From assembly GCA_964369475.1 (NCBI GenBank), contig CAYJFK010000058.1:1-15263 (forward strand): 15,263 bases of DNA. Direction: 5' to 3'. This document shows positions 14,328 through 15,263 of this stretch, piece by piece. Origin of the DNA: CAYJFK01 sp964369475 (lineage in GTDB: Bacteria > Bacillota > Clostridia > Oscillospirales > Feifaniaceae). The translations under genes were made by a program, and so were the position numbers. The first letter of the stretch is position 1, and each line of letters starts with the position of its first letter. The notes under the pieces are model-generated. The model was not told the DNA's origin. It saw nothing but the letters and a program-made list of their open reading frames with translations, and did no database searches.

Positions 14328-14837
14328 ATGTCTTTTATGCGAAAAATTAGAGGTTTATTGCTACCCGATTACAACGAAAAGCACTGGAAACTATACAAAA
14401 AAGCCCAAGAGTCGGACGGTCTTTATGCAAAGATCTTGCGCCTTAGAATTGAGGCAATTCAAAGGCGATATGGGGCAAGCATTCCCGTAAAGCCCGAGAT
14501 AAAAAGGTTCGAGACCCCTCATCAGATACACGGAATTTTTATCTCGCTCGGCGCTGTTATCGAGGAGGGGTGCACAATTTTTCATCAAGTCACGATAGGT
14601 TCTAATACCATCAAGGGAAGCAAGCGCTATGGTGCGCCCCATCTTGGCAAGAATGTCTTTGTGGGGGTCGGAGCAAAGATTGTCGGCGGTATAAAAATTG
14701 GAGACGGCGCAAGAATCGGTGCAGGTTGCATAGTTACCGATGATGTGCCGCCAAATGCAACTGTCGTTATGCCAAAGCCGAGGGTTATCTTATCAGAAGG
14801 CGACAGAGACAACACATTTGCCCACTGGAAAGACTGA
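14328..14837 (+). CDS. Hexapeptide-repeat acyltransferase, serine acetyltransferase-like
   Basis: A 169-residue protein with a charged helical N-terminus (1 to about 50) and a left-handed beta-helix domain built of hexapeptide repeats, e.g. GAVIEEGCTIFHQVTIGS at 75-92 and GKNVFVGVGAKIVGGIKIGDG at 107-127 (in parts), ending IGAGCIVTDDVPPNATVV at 130-147. Such proteins form trimers and use acetyl-CoA or another acyl-CoA. The layout resembles short serine O-acetyltransferases and sugar or capsule acetyltransferases. The long CysE N-terminal domain is absent, and the RHPKI-type His of classical CysE is replaced by a KRYGAPHLG segment (99-107), so L-serine as substrate is uncertain. The start is chosen for AGGA at 14315-14318. 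Not adjacent to cysK. Ends 76 bp before the small membrane protein. Confidence 0.75.
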   Translation: MSFMRKIRGLLLPDYNEKHWKLYKKAQESDGLYAKILRLRIEAIQRRYGASIPVKPEIKRFETPHQIHGIFISLGAVIEEGCTIFHQVTIGSNTIKGSKRYGAPHLGKNVFVGVGAKIVGGIKIGDGARIGAGCIVTDDVPPNATVVMPKPRVILSEGDRDNTFAHWKD

Positions 14838-14864
14838 TTTTTACATTTTTTGGATCGCTCCTCT

Positions 14865-14894
14865 TTGCATATAGAGCTCTCTTTTGCGTATAAC
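14865..14894 (+). promoter_or_regulatory. Possible promoter of the small membrane protein gene
   Basis: TTGCAT (14865-14870) and TATAAC (14889-14894) with an 18-bp spacer, giving a leader of roughly 13 nt. Both hexamers deviate from consensus, so readthrough from the acetyltransferase gene remains possible; no terminator separates the two. Confidence 0.4.
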
Positions 14895-14913
14895 TATATT
14901 CGGAGGTGCCTCA

Positions 14914-15156
14914 ATGAAAAGATTTAGTGAAAACGGCCCATTAGACGGGCTTATAAAAACCTTGGCACTACTTGTTGCGGCACATGTAGTTGTGCTTGCA
15001 CTTGGTTATTTTATCGGCGATTCGGGCGAGACGCTCTTTGATATACCGCTGATATGGCCGCACTTTAGGTCGGGCATATTCGGATGGATTATATCTGTCG
15101 GCGGTTTCCTATTAATTTGGATGGGTTTTTCTCGCAGCAGAACGGTCGAAGCCTAA
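14914..15156 (+). CDS. Small two-helix membrane protein, unknown function
   Basis: An 80-residue protein that I do not recognise. The start ATG 14914 is chosen because CGGAGG lies 7 nt upstream; the frame is open back to a TTG at 14884, but that has no ribosome binding site. A short polar N-terminus is followed by a first hydrophobic segment at about 13-35 (rich in Leu, Val and Ala), a polar loop with Asp, Glu, Pro and His at 36-54, and a second hydrophobic segment at about 55-72 (Ile/Gly/Phe/Trp). The C-terminal RSRT is basic, so by the positive-inside rule both ends are probably cytoplasmic. It has no Cys, no signal peptidase site and no catalytic motif. It follows a hexapeptide acyltransferase and precedes a row of hairpins. 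Confidence 0.7.
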   Translation: MKRFSENGPLDGLIKTLALLVAAHVVVLALGYFIGDSGETLFDIPLIWPHFRSGIFGWIISVGGFLLIWMGFSRSRTVEA

Positions 15157-15160
15157 AGAA

Positions 15161-15263
15161 AAGGCGATCTGACATGTGTCAGGTCGCCTTCTGCTTGGAG
15201 AAAAAGTGTTTTCTCCAAGCAGAAGAAATCAGCTAAAGCTGATTTTAACGCCCTCGGGGCGGG
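15161..15263. other. Row of four hairpins at the right edge (first ones may terminate transcription)
   Basis: Four stem-loops follow each other with almost no gaps. A: 15161-15173 with 15178-15190, 13 bp with one G-T. B: 15189-15204 with 15209-15224, 16 bp perfect, loop AGTG, sharing two bases with A. C: AAATCAGC/GCTGATTT (15226-15233 with 15238-15245), with a short T run at its end. D: CGCCC/GGGCG (15249-15253 with 15257-15261), cut by the window end. A begins 4 bp after the stop of the small membrane protein. The row could end its transcript, but its extent is more than a terminator needs. Confidence 0.6.

Noticed and set aside
14884..14913. TTG-initiated extension of the small membrane protein
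   Set aside because: No ribosome binding site before 14884, while CGGAGG precedes ATG 14914 at 7 nt.

Overview
The window looks like chromosomal DNA of an anaerobic Gram-positive bacterium of the Bacillota, most likely class Clostridia. The reasons are a rubredoxin, a very long single-chain PurL of the clostridial type (synthetase and glutaminase domains in one polypeptide), strong AGGAGG-type ribosome binding sites before nearly every gene, A+T-rich promoters close to consensus, and a lipoprotein signal on an exported flavoprotein. Genus and species cannot be fixed from the sequence alone.

Layout, left to right. (1) 1-1433, minus strand: a pyrimidine salvage operon, uridine phosphorylase (udp) then cytidine deaminase (cdd), with an extended -10 promoter and a terminator; a plus-strand terminator of an off-window gene lies at 41-72. 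(2) 1539-1693, plus strand: tRNA-Pro(CGG) with a consensus-perfect promoter and its own terminator. (3) 1798-5679, minus strand: purL with its promoter and probable terminator. (4) 5768-10594, plus strand: a short rubredoxin gene followed by purM, purN, purH and purD. purM/purN/purH overlap by ATGA junctions; purD follows after 143 bp holding a GC-rich hairpin. Together with purL these supply de novo purine steps 2 (PurD), 3 (PurN), 4 (PurL), 5 (PurM) and 9-10 (PurH); purF, purE, purK, purC and purB are not in the window. (5) 10652-14134, an accessory-looking pair: an OFA-like MFS carrier (plus) converging on a secreted lipoprotein flavin reductase/dehydrogenase (minus). The 388 bp between their ends hold a dense set of hairpins, including a 146-nt segment that folds on paper into a compact four-way junction. 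(6) 14261-15263, plus strand: a hexapeptide-repeat acetyltransferase and an 80-residue two-helix membrane protein, then four back-to-back hairpins that run off the right edge.

Most of the window is ordinary metabolism. The parts worth a second look are the four-way-junction element at 12219-12364 and the related-looking hairpin row at the right edge, the flavoprotein with a non-fumarate-reductase active site, the rubredoxin that lacks both metal-knuckle glycines and heads the purine genes, and the hairpin with a T8 loop just before purM. I found no CRISPR array, insertion sequence, phage gene or classical defence system.
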